Below, one piece after another: positions 50,214 through 60,734 of a stretch of DNA of 64,000 nucleotides. Below the pieces are notes generated by a model. It saw only the letters and a list, made by a program, of their open reading frames with translations, searched no databases and was not told the origin of the DNA. Source of the DNA: Bacillota bacterium (GTDB taxonomy: Bacteria; Bacillota; Dethiobacteria; DTU022); the NCBI GenBank assembly GCA_030611385.1, contig JAUWPV010000008.1:1-64000 (forward strand). The letters run 5' to 3'. The translations under genes were made by a program, and so were the position numbers. The stretch's first letter is position 1, and each line of letters starts with the position of its first letter.

Positions 50214-51035
50214 ATGAAGGTTAACTCTGTCTACGCACATGGATTACAACCACCCCTTAAATGGGCCGGAGGGAAGAGGTGGCTGTTTTCCCACCTAAAA
50301 CCCCTTTGGGAGCCGTTTAAGCAATATCGGCTGGTTGAACCTTTTTGTGGTGGATTGGCGGTTGTCCTGGGTCTGCTACCGGCCACTGCTTTGCTTAACG
50401 ATAGCAATGTTCACCTGATCAATTTTTTTCGGTGGATGCAGAAAGGCTTATCCATAGATTTGCCGATGGAATATGATCAAGACCTTTATTATGTCTACCG
50501 TGATCGTTTTAACAAGTTCATTGAAGAGGGCAAAGAGAACACCAGAGAAGCAGCTGAACTGTTTTATTACCTCAACCGCACCGGGTACAACGGGCTCTGC
50601 CGCTTTAATAAAAAGGGTGGGTACAATGTTCCCTTCGGCCGCTACAACAAAATTAATTATGTTCGGGAATACGAATCCTACCGGGAGGTATTCCAAAGAT
50701 GGGAATTTAGCAGTGTTGATTTTGAACAACTAGCCCTGGGCAAAGGTGATTTCATCTATGCCGATCCGCCCTATGATGTTGAGTTTACTCAATACTCGAA
50801 GGATGGTTTTGACTGGGACGATCAGGTCCGCCTGGCGAAGTGGTTATCCAGGCATCCGGGGCCGGTCATCCTCTCAAATCAGGCTACAGAACGGATTGTT
50901 GAACTATATCTGGCCCAGGGCTTTGAAATAAAATACCTGGACGCGCCGCGTTTGATAAACTGCACAGGAGACAGGACACCGGTCAAAGAAGTACTGGCCA
51001 TGAAAGCAGTGTCTGGATTTGGATCTGCCCGGTAA
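50214..51035 (+). CDS. D12-class N6-adenine DNA methyltransferase (Dam-like)
   Basis: PPLKWAGGKRWLFSHL...FYYLNRTGYNGLCRFNKKGGYNVPFG...DFIYADPPYDVEFTQYSKDGFDWDDQ (DPPY). Confidence 0.94.
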   Translation: MKVNSVYAHGLQPPLKWAGGKRWLFSHLKPLWEPFKQYRLVEPFCGGLAVVLGLLPATALLNDSNVHLINFFRWMQKGLSIDLPMEYDQDLYYVYRDRFNKFIEEGKENTREAAELFYYLNRTGYNGLCRFNKKGGYNVPFGRYNKINYVREYESYREVFQRWEFSSVDFEQLALGKGDFIYADPPYDVEFTQYSKDGFDWDDQVRLAKWLSRHPGPVILSNQATERIVELYLAQGFEIKYLDAPRLINCTGDRTPVKEVLAMKAVSGFGSAR

Positions 51036-51287
51036 CCGAAAAACCAAGTTGTTCCAGATTTTGAGACAGCTCCCATTAATCAGATTTAAACAGCGGTTTA
51101 CAATTTGTGTTCAGTTGAGAAATTACGCTTACTCAAAATCGTTTTAGGCAGTGAACTCCTTCTGCTTATGTTCAATGTCACTGTCAACCGGCAGTCAGGG
51201 CAAAACAAAAAAGAGGGATCTCTTGAGCTTGGCGTAAGGATATAGTAAACTTAGTCTGGAACTGTAAAAGATTTGGAGGTACGGCTC

Positions 51288-52160
51288 ATGATCCTGATCA
51301 CAGGCGCGGCCGGTAAGACAGGACTGGCGGTTTTGAAAGCGCTGGTTCGCCGCGGTATATCTGTGCGGGTGTTGGTTCGCAGGCATGAGCAGGCTGAAAA
51401 ACTTATTAGGGAAGGCGCTGCCGAAGCTGTAACCGGAGACATGACCGCAGTCGAGAGCTATCGCCAGGCTATGGATGGGGTCAGATCTGTCTACCATCTT
51501 TGCCCGAATATGCACCCTGGCGAAACAGAGATTGGCCGCCTGGCTATAAATACTGCCTGTCAATACAGGATCGGACACTTCGTTTATCACTCCGTGCTCC
51601 ACCCGCAGACCGAAAAGATGCCCCACCATTGGCAGAAAATGCGTGTCGAAGAAGACCTCTTTGAATCAGGCCTTGGTTTTACCATATTACAACCGGCGCC
51701 TTATATGCAGAATATTCTTGCCAGCCGTAGTTCTATCATAAATGAAGGTTTATTCCAGGTGCCTTACCCCGGAGAATGTCGTTTTAGCCTTCTCGATCTT
51801 GAAGATCTCGGTGAAGCGGCGGCGATTGTTTTGACCGAGTCCGGTCACAAGGGAGCGACCTATGAGCTTGTCGGAACGCCGGCGTTGAGCCAGGCTGAAA
51901 TGACAGCTCTGATCGGCACGGTATTAGAAAAGGATATTACTTTTGAGGAAATAACGATTGAGCACTGGCAGAAAGATGCTGAAAAGGCAGGTCTGGGCCA
52001 GTATGCATTGGATACTTTACAAAAAATGTTTTTGTATTATGCCCAATATGGTTTGGATGGCAATTCTTTCGTACTGCGCAGTCTTATTGGACGAGAGCCA
52101 TATAGCCTGGCCGGTTTTATAAAACGAGAGTTTCTAGAATACCTGGAAAACGGGGGATGA
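51288..52160 (+). CDS. NmrA-like NAD(P)-binding oxidoreductase
   Basis: MILITGAAGKTGLAVLKALVRRGISVRVLVRR Rossmann motif. Confidence 0.87.
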   Translation: MILITGAAGKTGLAVLKALVRRGISVRVLVRRHEQAEKLIREGAAEAVTGDMTAVESYRQAMDGVRSVYHLCPNMHPGETEIGRLAINTACQYRIGHFVYHSVLHPQTEKMPHHWQKMRVEEDLFESGLGFTILQPAPYMQNILASRSSIINEGLFQVPYPGECRFSLLDLEDLGEAAAIVLTESGHKGATYELVGTPALSQAEMTALIGTVLEKDITFEEITIEHWQKDAEKAGLGQYALDTLQKMFLYYAQYGLDGNSFVLRSLIGREPYSLAGFIKREFLEYLENGG

Positions 52161-52163
52161 GCT

Positions 52164-52535
52164 ATGTATGTGACTGATCTGGTCAAAACCGAAGAAATTG
52201 ATATTACTCCTGATCACTTAAAAAGTAAAGGGCGGGCCACGGTGCGCTGGTTGCTCGGCGAACCGGAAGGTGCTCCTAACTTCGAGATGCGCTACTTTTC
52301 TCTCTCCGGCGATATCGCTACTGAGTGGCACAATCACGAATGGGAGCACCAGGTTTTTGTAATAAGTGGCAAGGGTAAATTCCGCAGTGCCGAAAAAGAA
52401 GTCGAACTCGAACCAGGCAGTGCAGTGCTTGTTGCACCCGGTGAGCAGCACCACTTCATTTGCGCCGGGAAACAGTTTGATTTTATCTGTGTAGTGCCTA
52501 AAGGCACCCGGGCCTGTATGGATCAACAGCACTAA
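52164..52535 (+). CDS. Cupin domain protein
   Basis: TEWHNHEWEHQVFVISGKGKFRSAEKEVELEPGSAVLVAPGEQHHF. Confidence 0.9.
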   Translation: MYVTDLVKTEEIDITPDHLKSKGRATVRWLLGEPEGAPNFEMRYFSLSGDIATEWHNHEWEHQVFVISGKGKFRSAEKEVELEPGSAVLVAPGEQHHFICAGKQFDFICVVPKGTRACMDQQH

Positions 52536-52689
52536 ATCTAAATAGCAGGCAATAGGCGAGTGTAAAAATACAACTGGTTCTCCTGGTTGCCGTACTCATT
52601 AAAGACGATCAGGGCGATTAATGCCGCTGTATCTTTAGCTAGAGCATCGCGGTTGTATTACTTATATCAACAGAATGGAGCTGGAAAAG

Positions 52690-53805
52690 ATGATCATTGG
52701 CGTTCCCAGAGAGATTAAAAGTGACGAGAACCGGGTAGCAATCACCCCGGGAGGAGTAGAAGTATTAGTTGCTTCCGGGCATAAAATTTTGGTGGAAGCG
52801 TCTGCGGGAGAGGGCAGCGGATTTTCCGATGAGTTTTACCGCGAGAGCGGCGCTGAAATATCTGCCAGACCCGCCGAAGTTTTCGGTAGTGCTGATCTGA
52901 TTTTGAAGGTAAAAGAACCGCAGGTTTCAGAATATATCTATTTCAGGGAAGACCTGATTCTGTTTACTTTTTTGCATCTGGGGGCGGCAGTTGCTTTGGC
53001 CAAAGCCCTTGTTGAAAAAAAGGTGACTGGCATATCTTATGATACAGTGCAAAAAGCCGACGGCTCTTTGCCACTGCTGGCACCGATGAGCGAAGTTGCC
53101 GGCAAAATGGCCGTACAGATTGGCGCCCATTACCTGGAAAAGCCCCACGGTGGTTCCGGCGTTTTGCTGGGCGGGGTACCGGGGGTTCCTCCCGGGCATG
53201 TTGTTATTGTCGGTGGGGGTATGGTCGGCATTAACGCGGCCAAAGTAGCTCTCGGCATGGGAGCAAGGGTCAGCCTTCTTGACATTGACGCGGCCAAGCT
53301 GCGTTATCTGGATGATATTTTCGGTGGTCGGATCGACACAGTGATGTCGAACCGCTACTGGGTTAGCAAGCTGGTTACCGAAGCAGACCTATTGGTCGGG
53401 GCAGTTTTAATCCCAGGGGCGAAGGCGCCTTGTATTGTTACAGAAGAAATGATTAAACGCATGCGGTCTGGTTCGGTAGTTGTCGATGTTGCCATCGATC
53501 AGGGTGGCTGTATCGAAACATGTGATTTGCCGACCACCCACAGTAATCCCATCATCGAAAAGCACGGGGTTATTCATTACAGTGTCGCCAATATTCCGGG
53601 AGCGGTACCGCGGACATCAACACTTGCCTTGACTAATGCTACCTTACCATACGTGCTCAGAATTGCCGATCGGGGAGTTACTCAGGCGGTTAGGGATGAT
53701 GCTGCTCTGGCCAAAGGAATGAATACCTATGGTGGAAAAATTGTTCATGAAACGGTTGCCCAATCTCTCGGTGTTGAATATACACCCCTGAGTCAGCTGA
53801 TTTAG
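52690..53805 (+). CDS. ald: Alanine dehydrogenase
   Basis: MIIGVPREIKSDENRVAITPGGVEVL; AMSEVAGKMAVQ-type motif; NAD-binding GGGMVGINAAKVALGMGA. Confidence 0.96.
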   Translation: MIIGVPREIKSDENRVAITPGGVEVLVASGHKILVEASAGEGSGFSDEFYRESGAEISARPAEVFGSADLILKVKEPQVSEYIYFREDLILFTFLHLGAAVALAKALVEKKVTGISYDTVQKADGSLPLLAPMSEVAGKMAVQIGAHYLEKPHGGSGVLLGGVPGVPPGHVVIVGGGMVGINAAKVALGMGARVSLLDIDAAKLRYLDDIFGGRIDTVMSNRYWVSKLVTEADLLVGAVLIPGAKAPCIVTEEMIKRMRSGSVVVDVAIDQGGCIETCDLPTTHSNPIIEKHGVIHYSVANIPGAVPRTSTLALTNATLPYVLRIADRGVTQAVRDDAALAKGMNTYGGKIVHETVAQSLGVEYTPLSQLI

Positions 53806-53896
53806 CTGGTGGATTTCATCTGCACAGTGCCTATAGACATCAGGGTTAGCAGGATCAGTAGCGTTCAATTAACAACAGAAAGAGGAGGTTTTTATT

Positions 53897-54751
53897 ATGT
53901 CACTCGTTTCGCTAGCCGATTTGCTTAAAAAAGCCGATCAGGGCGGTTATGCGCTCGGCGCTTTCAACTGCAACAACATGGAAATAGTTCAGAGCATCGT
54001 TATGGCTGCTGAAGCAGAGTGCTCACCGGTGATCATCCAGGCCAGCCAGGGGGCAATCAAGTACGCTGGTCTCAGTTATATCATTGCCCTGGCTCGCCAG
54101 GCCGCTGAAGGTGTTTCTGTTCCGGTTGTCCTGCACCTCGATCATGGCACCAGCTTTGATCAGGTGATGCAGTGCATCCGCTTCGGGTTTACCTCGGTTA
54201 TGTATGATGGTTCTCATCATCCGCTGGAAGAAAATATCGCTCAGACTCGCCGGGTAGTAGAAATTGCCCGGGTATTCGGGATATCAGTTGAGGCGGAACT
54301 TGGCCGCATTGGCGGAACCGAAGATGATATTAGTGTCAGTGATGCAGAGGCCTTTTTCACAGACCCGGCTGAGGCTAAACGGTTTGTTGAAGAAACCGAT
54401 GTTGACGCTCTCGCTGTTTCGGTTGGCACCGCTCACGGGCAGTATAAAGGTGACCCAAAGCTCGATTTTGAACGTTTGGCCGAGATCAGCAGGCAGGTAT
54501 CCTGTCCTCTGGTTCTGCACGGTTCTTCTGGAGTATCTGATGAAAGCATCACCAGGGCAATCGAGTGTGGGGTGCGTAAGATTAATATCGATACCAATAT
54601 CCGGGAGGCCTTCGTCGGGGCGATGCGCACAGTTCTTGTTAACAATCCCAAAGAAATCGATCCGCGCAAAGTTCTCGGGTCAGCCCGCGACGCCGGGGTG
54701 GAGATCATCCGCGAGAAAATTCGCCTTTTCGGTTCTTCCGGCAAAGCTTAA
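53897..54751 (+). CDS. fba: Class II fructose-bisphosphate aldolase
   Basis: ALGAFNCNNMEIVQSIV, HLDHGTSFDQ, DGSHHPLEENI, LVLHGSSGVSDE. Confidence 0.93.
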   Translation: MSLVSLADLLKKADQGGYALGAFNCNNMEIVQSIVMAAEAECSPVIIQASQGAIKYAGLSYIIALARQAAEGVSVPVVLHLDHGTSFDQVMQCIRFGFTSVMYDGSHHPLEENIAQTRRVVEIARVFGISVEAELGRIGGTEDDISVSDAEAFFTDPAEAKRFVEETDVDALAVSVGTAHGQYKGDPKLDFERLAEISRQVSCPLVLHGSSGVSDESITRAIECGVRKINIDTNIREAFVGAMRTVLVNNPKEIDPRKVLGSARDAGVEIIREKIRLFGSSGKA

Positions 54752-54770
54752 TCATTTTATTCGGCATATA

Positions 54771-56474
54771 TTATTTTATTTTGGCCCAGCTGTCGCGAAG
54801 TTTGACAATCCGGTTGAATATCAGGTTGCCCTCCCCGGTTGTTGCGGGATCAAGATAAAAATAGCCCTTGCGCAGAAATTGGAAGCGGCTGCCGGGATCG
54901 GCTTCTTTAACAGATGTTTCGGCGGGCACATTTTCACAGACGATGAGCGATTCCGGGTTTAGATGGTTGGTGAAATCGCTTTCGTCATCTTCTTCGGGAT
55001 TTTCGACTGTAAATAGAGTGTCGTATAGGTTTACAGTAATCCAGGTCGCGTGCCTGACCGCGACCCAATGGATCACCCCTTTGACTTTTTTCCCACTTGT
55101 ATCCGAGCCGCTCTTTGTTTGTGGGTCGTAAGTGCAATGCAGTTCAGTGATCTTACCCGCGGCATCTTTAATTACATTCTCAAAGCAGATAATATAGGCG
55201 CCCTTAAGGCGCACTTCCCTGCCTGGAGCCAGGCGGAAGAACTTTTTCGGGGGTTCTTCCATAAAATCTTCTCTCTCGATATAAATTTCACCGGCAAAGG
55301 GGACCAAGCGGGTTCCAGAGCTTTCATCACCGGGTAGGTTTTCCATAACAACCAGCTCAGTGTGATCGGCAGGCCAATTAGTAATTACCACTTTCAGGGG
55401 ATCGAGCACAGCCATCAGGCGTGGTGCCCTGGTTTCGAGATCCTGGCGGATACAATGTTCTAAGAAAGCCAGGTCAACGGTGCTGTCGGATCTGGACACT
55501 CCAATCTGTTCCTGAAAATTAGCGATAGCCTGCGGGGTGACTCCTCGCCGGCGAAGGCCGGCAATAGTCGGCATTCGCGGATCATCCCATCCGTTAACGT
55601 GATTCTCTTCGACCAAGCGCCGCAGTTTACGTTTACTCATAATAGTATAGGTCATATTCAGACGGGCGAATTCGGTCTGACGGGATCGGTATTTAATCGA
55701 TTCCGGCATCAGTTCGACAGCGTTATCGACCACCCAATCATAGAGAGGACGGTGATCACTGTATTCAATTGAGCAGAGCGAGTGGGTAATCCCCTCCAAA
55801 GCATCAGAGAAGGGATGGTCAAAGTCATACATCGGGTAGATGCACCACTGGTTGCCGGTTCGGTGATGGTCGGCATGCAGAATACGGTAAAGGACAGGAT
55901 CTCTCATGTTCAGGTTACCCGAAGCCATGTCAATTTTAGCCCTGAGGACCCTGCTGCCATTTGGAAATTTGCCGCGGCGCATCCGTTCGAAAAGGTCAAG
56001 GTTTTCTTCCACCGGGCGGTCACGGTAGGGACTTTTGGTGCCCGGCTCAGTCAGGGTGCCCCGGTACTGCCTGACCTCTTCCGGATTTAAATCACAGACA
56101 TAAGCACGACCGGCCTCGATTAAACGCAGGGCAAACTGGTACTTAGTCTCAAAGTAGTCGGAGCCGAAAAAGAGGCGATCGTTCCAATCCGCCCCTAGCC
56201 AGTGGATATCTTCAATGATCGAATCGACGAATTCCTGTTCTTCTTTGACTGGGTTTGTATCGTCGAAGCGTAGGTTGAATTTTCCATTAAAAATTTTTGA
56301 CATTGAGTAATTTAGAAGAATTGCCTTGGCGTGCCCTATATGTAAGTAACCGTTTGGTTCGGGGGGGAAGCGGGTGTGGACGCAGCTATCTTTCAGCAGT
56401 CCTTTTTCCAGGTCTTCCTTGATCATTGTGTAAATAAAATTTGTTTTAACTTCAGCTTCGTTGTTCTCGGTCAT
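54771..56474 (-). CDS. glnS: Glutaminyl-tRNA synthetase
   Basis: [56 protein letters not shown]. Confidence 0.96.
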   Translation of the reverse strand: MTENNEAEVKTNFIYTMIKEDLEKGLLKDSCVHTRFPPEPNGYLHIGHAKAILLNYSMSKIFNGKFNLRFDDTNPVKEEQEFVDSIIEDIHWLGADWNDRLFFGSDYFETKYQFALRLIEAGRAYVCDLNPEEVRQYRGTLTEPGTKSPYRDRPVEENLDLFERMRRGKFPNGSRVLRAKIDMASGNLNMRDPVLYRILHADHHRTGNQWCIYPMYDFDHPFSDALEGITHSLCSIEYSDHRPLYDWVVDNAVELMPESIKYRSRQTEFARLNMTYTIMSKRKLRRLVEENHVNGWDDPRMPTIAGLRRRGVTPQAIANFQEQIGVSRSDSTVDLAFLEHCIRQDLETRAPRLMAVLDPLKVVITNWPADHTELVVMENLPGDESSGTRLVPFAGEIYIEREDFMEEPPKKFFRLAPGREVRLKGAYIICFENVIKDAAGKITELHCTYDPQTKSGSDTSGKKVKGVIHWVAVRHATWITVNLYDTLFTVENPEEDDESDFTNHLNPESLIVCENVPAETSVKEADPGSRFQFLRKGYFYLDPATTGEGNLIFNRIVKLRDSWAKIK

Positions 56475-56577
56475 TGAAATCTCCTTTTTCTATCCAGACG
56501 GCGCCGGCGACATTTTGGTTTCTCTAGCCAAGTTTAACTCTGGTATATAAGATTTCAACTTTTTTACTTTAAAACCT

Positions 56578-57924
56578 TTATCGATTCTGTGAGAAATCAA
56601 GTTTGATTTGTGCACCACCGGTGGGGTTTTCACCAGCGCTGATTGTGCCCCTGTGTTTATCAACTATTGCCCGGGAAATAGAGAGGCCAAGACCGCTGCC
56701 TCCGTTTTCACCCCGGTAAAAGAGGTCGAAAACTTTTTCTAACTCATCTGCTTTAAAACCTGGTCCGTCATCTTCAATTGTGATTGTTGGTCCATTTATA
56801 TTGATAGTGACATATTTGCGTGCATAACGCAGGGCGTTACTGAGGATGTTGAGGAGCAGCCGGTGGATTTTTTCCGGATCACCCTGAATTGTACTATTAT
56901 CAGAAACGATAGTAGTATCGATAGTGATTCCTTTCTCGAGAGCCAGACTCTGCACGGCGTGTACCGCCTCTCTGACAGCTTCATCAAGCGAGACCGGTTC
57001 AAAACTATAGTTTTCTTTCAGTGTTTCCATCTTGGAGAGGTAAATAAATTCATCAACCAGTGCTTTCATACGCCGTGATTCCCTGATGATAATTTCGAGA
57101 CTCTGTTCTGCTTCTTCCGGGGGAATAACCCCTTCGCGCATGGCCTCGGCATAACCCTGAACAGACATTAGCGGCGTTTTAAGTTCGTGTGAGGCATTTT
57201 GAAAGAATTCTTTTTGAACGCGATCGTATTCGGCCAGCTGATCGGCCATATCGTTAAAGGTATCAGCCAGCTCTTCAAGCTCGTCACCGGTGTTGATGGA
57301 CAGTCTTCCGGAGAATTTGCGCCGGGCCAGTTCTCCGGCCCGGTTTTTTAGCTGCTGCAAGGGACCTACTATAACCCGGGTGGCCAGCGCTCCGGCGATC
57401 AGAGAAACGGCGATGCCTGCACCCAGCGCCAGGGCCAGGATGTTTAAAAGACTGCGGTTGAGCTGGGTTAGCAAATCGAGTCGGGAATAGAGAATCAGGG
57501 CGGCTTTGCTGCTTTCTCCGGCGATGATGACTGGGTAAACAACAGCCACCAGATTTTTTTCAACAAAACTACCAGCGATTTCCGGTTTGGATACCAGATT
57601 TAAAAACGCTTCATTGCTGATTACGGTTCCGGGTGGGTTAACCTCCAGATCACTGCTGTCGATAACAGTACCGTCGGGCTGCACTAAAATATAGTCGGCG
57701 TAGGCGACGCGGTTGGCCAGATTAAAAAAAGCGCCACGCATATGGCCGCCACCTTGCATGCCTGGTTGGGTGGCGGTAGCGGATAGGGTTTCGGCAACTC
57801 GATGCAGGCTTTGGATTGTGTCGTTGATAAGGTATTGGCGAACGGTAAGGCTGAAGGCGAGAGCCAGCACTGCGAAGGAGATGAACAGAACAGCTATGTA
57901 GCTAATAAATATGCGTTTAAACAT
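56578..57924 (-). CDS. Sensor histidine kinase (HAMP, HisKA, HATPase_c)
   Basis: FFQNASHELKTPLMSVQGYAEAMREG; NILSNALRYA; GGSGLGLSISRAIVDKHRG; start at MFKRIF overlapping the regulator stop. Confidence 0.93.
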   Translation of the reverse strand: MFKRIFISYIAVLFISFAVLALAFSLTVRQYLINDTIQSLHRVAETLSATATQPGMQGGGHMRGAFFNLANRVAYADYILVQPDGTVIDSSDLEVNPPGTVISNEAFLNLVSKPEIAGSFVEKNLVAVVYPVIIAGESSKAALILYSRLDLLTQLNRSLLNILALALGAGIAVSLIAGALATRVIVGPLQQLKNRAGELARRKFSGRLSINTGDELEELADTFNDMADQLAEYDRVQKEFFQNASHELKTPLMSVQGYAEAMREGVIPPEEAEQSLEIIIRESRRMKALVDEFIYLSKMETLKENYSFEPVSLDEAVREAVHAVQSLALEKGITIDTTIVSDNSTIQGDPEKIHRLLLNILSNALRYARKYVTININGPTITIEDDGPGFKADELEKVFDLFYRGENGGSGLGLSISRAIVDKHRGTISAGENPTGGAQIKLDFSQNR

Positions 57925-58591
57925 CGAGCCTGTACCCATAGCCCCAGACTGTGGACAATTCCGGCAGGGCTTCTTTCTCGCGAATTTTTTTGCGAATCCG
58001 TTTAATTGTGTCGTCAACCGCTCTTTCTTCAACCTCGTAAGTGTAACCCCAGATTTTCTCCAGGATCAATTGTCTGCTGAATGGGCGACCCGGTGATGAT
58101 GCCAGCAAAATAAAAAGATCATATTCTTTGGCGGTGAAAGTAATTTCTTCGCCATTAATGGTGATTTTTCTCTGCTCGAGGTTAACGCTGATATTATTTA
58201 GGTTTAGCTGCTTGGTGCTGTTTTCCGTCGGCTGCAGTCTTTTAAAGATATTTTTTATACGCACCACCAGTTCGCGGGGACTGAACGGCTTGGCCAGGTA
58301 ATCATCGGCACCGAGTTCAAGACCGAGCACCCGGTCGAATTCTTCTCCGCGGGCTGAAACAAAAATTATCGGTTGGCTATACGATAGTCTAATTCTACGG
58401 CAGAGGTCCAGGCCGTCGGAACCGGGAAGCATGATGTCGAGAACAAACATATCTGGTGCACTGTTAACAAGAGCGCTCTCGACTGCTTCGGCAGAAGCAA
58501 AAGTGCGTATCGTGTAGCCCTCTTTTTCAAGGTAGCGTCTGATCAGCTCCCTGATATTTTCTTCATCGTCTACTACCCAGATAACAGCCAC
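57917..58591 (-). CDS. OmpR-family response regulator
   Basis: IWVVDDEENIRELIRRYLEKEGY, DIMLPGSDGLDLC, winged-helix EYDLFILLASSPGRPFSRQLILEKIWGY. Confidence 0.95.
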   Translation of the reverse strand: MAVIWVVDDEENIRELIRRYLEKEGYTIRTFASAEAVESALVNSAPDMFVLDIMLPGSDGLDLCRRIRLSYSQPIIFVSARGEEFDRVLGLELGADDYLAKPFSPRELVVRIKNIFKRLQPTENSTKQLNLNNISVNLEQRKITINGEEITFTAKEYDLFILLASSPGRPFSRQLILEKIWGYTYEVEERAVDDTIKRIRKKIREKEALPELSTVWGYGYRLDV

Positions 58592-58643
58592 TGATTATTC
58601 TCCTTACGTAGCGAGTTTACTCTATTGTATCTGATAGCATGAA

Positions 58644-58674
58644 GAAGTCCAGAGATTATCAATCTCTGGACTTC
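58644..58674. terminator. Perfect hairpin between the secreted protein gene and the response regulator
   Basis: GAAGTCCAGAGATT-atc-AATCTCTGGACTTC, 14-bp perfect stem, 3-nt loop; lacks a clean U-run. Confidence 0.55.
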
Positions 58675-58697
58675 CAGCTTATGCGGATCAAATCTTA

Positions 58698-59093
58698 CTA
58701 GCGGCTAAAGCACCCGCTGCCCTTTTCCCCACCGAAGTTACGCATACCCCCTCCGAAATTCTGGAAATGCTCTGCAAATTCTTCCGGTAGGAATTCACTT
58801 AATTCTTCCCGCTTGGCTTCCATCAAAGCGAAGCGGTTTTCCCGTAATTCCCCGAAGTTTTCACTGTCGCCGGCATCTCTCAAAGCATGCATTTCTTCCC
58901 GTAGTTTAAGCATGTCAGCGCGATATTTCTCAATAACTTCATTGAATTGTGCTTGCTGGTCATCGGTCAAAGATTCCCGTATACAGGGTCCGGTTTGGCC
59001 ACTTCCGAAGCCCCCGTAGTAGGCAAAAGCTGTTGAAGAAAGGGCTAAAACAAACAAGGTAACTAAAACTGCTGATAGCAATACTCTTTTCAT
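58698..59093 (-). CDS. Small secreted Spy/CpxP-like or DUF2680-like protein
   Basis: Signal peptide MKRVLLSAVLVTLFVLALSSTAFA; charged helical LTDDQQAQFNEVIEKYRADMLKLREEM. Confidence 0.6.
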   Translation of the reverse strand: MKRVLLSAVLVTLFVLALSSTAFAYYGGFGSGQTGPCIRESLTDDQQAQFNEVIEKYRADMLKLREEMHALRDAGDSENFGELRENRFALMEAKREELSEFLPEEFAEHFQNFGGGMRNFGGEKGSGCFSR

Positions 59094-59263
59094 ACTGGTT
59101 TACCTCCTCAGGTTGTTAATGTCTTGCAGATTCAGTATACGGGGTGAATAAGGCAGGAATACGTGATAAATATTAAGATTTAATAATATTTAGCGATTTT
59201 ATTGGCTGCTGTTTTAAGTCTTGTCTGGATCAGATATAATAAGCAGGTGTACAGATTGAAAAA

Positions 59264-60019
59264 GTGGGAGCGGAAAACGTGAACAATATTTTAATAATTA
59301 CTTTAATCGGTTTAGGTGCTGGGGTAATCGGAACCGGATCAGGTGCATTCATAGCCCTCTTTGTCAAAAAACCCAGCAAGTCACTGCTTGGTTTTATTCT
59401 CGGTTTTGCCGGTGGCATTATGCTGGCGATTGTCCTAATAGATCTGCTTCCCGAGTCGATGGAAGCAGGCAGTTTATTTACTGCTTTTCTTGGGCTGCTT
59501 GTTGGGGCTCTTTTTATTCTATTTCTTGACCTGAAAATGCCGCATTTTCATTTTTTCGAAACAACTGAAGAACTGGCCCGATTTATCCGCACCGGAACTG
59601 TTTTAGGACTTGGCATTGCCATGCATAACCTACCTGAAGGAATTGCTATCGGGGCCAGTTACGCCGCTTCTTCGACCCTCGGTTTTACTTTAGCCCTGAC
59701 TATTGCCCTTCATAACATCCCGGAAGGTATTGCCATGGCCTGCCCACTCTGCGCAGGCGGAATGCGACTGCGTTGGATTCTGCTTTATACCGCTATGGCC
59801 GGCCTGCCAATGGGTCTAGGGACCTTTATGGGCGCCAGTCTCGGTTCTATCTCTCCGGTAGTTCTCTCGCTTTCCCTCGGTTTTGCCGGCGGAGCAATGC
59901 TCTATATTATATTTGGTGAGCTGATCCCGGGCGCGCAGAATTCGGGCAGTGGTTATGCTGGTACCTTCGGCGCTGTTTTTGGTACCATCGCCGGTATTTT
60001 ACTTCTTTCGGTAATCTAA
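59264..60019 (+). CDS. ZIP family metal transporter
   Basis: IAMHNLPEGIAIGASYAA...IALHNIPEGIAMACPL; multispanning. Confidence 0.93.
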   Translation: MGAENVNNILIITLIGLGAGVIGTGSGAFIALFVKKPSKSLLGFILGFAGGIMLAIVLIDLLPESMEAGSLFTAFLGLLVGALFILFLDLKMPHFHFFETTEELARFIRTGTVLGLGIAMHNLPEGIAIGASYAASSTLGFTLALTIALHNIPEGIAMACPLCAGGMRLRWILLYTAMAGLPMGLGTFMGASLGSISPVVLSLSLGFAGGAMLYIIFGELIPGAQNSGSGYAGTFGAVFGTIAGILLLSVI

Positions 60020-60107
60020 CAGATGTTCCTGGTTATGAAGGTATTTCTAGAGGGAGATCCTACAGATATTGTCTACTTGATCTCAACTATTACTCATGAC
60101 TTAGCTT

Positions 60108-60509
60108 CTAATGGAGAGCATTTTTACTGCACTTCAGATGGGAACTGCGGATGGGTATAACTTTTCTCACCCCGCCACGTGGGTTTTCAACATCGCCCCG
60201 GTAACGGGGAATAATATGAATATGAAAATGGAAAACCGTCTGGCCGGCAGCTTGGCCGACATTAGCCCCGATGTTGTAACCGTCGGGGTTGAATTTTTTA
60301 TCTAATAAGAGCTTGGTTTCAATAATCAATTGGCTGATCGCGCTGTGTTCTTCAGGCAATGCGTCAAAATAAGTATCCATGTGCCGTTTCGGAATAACCA
60401 GAACGTGGCCTTTACTAACTGGGCAGGCATCATAAAAGGCCAGGGCAAGATCGTTTTCAGCAATTATTTCCAGGGAATCCCTGAGGCAAAATATACACTC
60501 CGTCATCAA
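60108..60509 (-). CDS. HIT family protein
   Basis: CIFCLRDS...VFHFHIHIIPRY histidine triad. Confidence 0.93.
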   Translation of the reverse strand: MMTECIFCLRDSLEIIAENDLALAFYDACPVSKGHVLVIPKRHMDTYFDALPEEHSAISQLIIETKLLLDKKFNPDGYNIGANVGQAAGQTVFHFHIHIIPRYRGDVENPRGGVRKVIPIRSSHLKCSKNALH

Positions 60510-60734
60510 TAATCCTCCTGAATTGTTCCTCGTTCTGTTAATAATTTTTCTTTATCATATCACAACGCTGATACCTGTTGAACTAAAGGCGCCGTTATTT
60601 GATCGCTGGAATGAACCATATTTAAACAGGGGCTATACTTGTAATGCTTGATTAAAACAAATAGTATTAGGGTATTAAGCAGGGTAAATGTATCTGGTTT
60701 ATTGGATCCAATAATAGCGATAGGAGGTTGTAGA

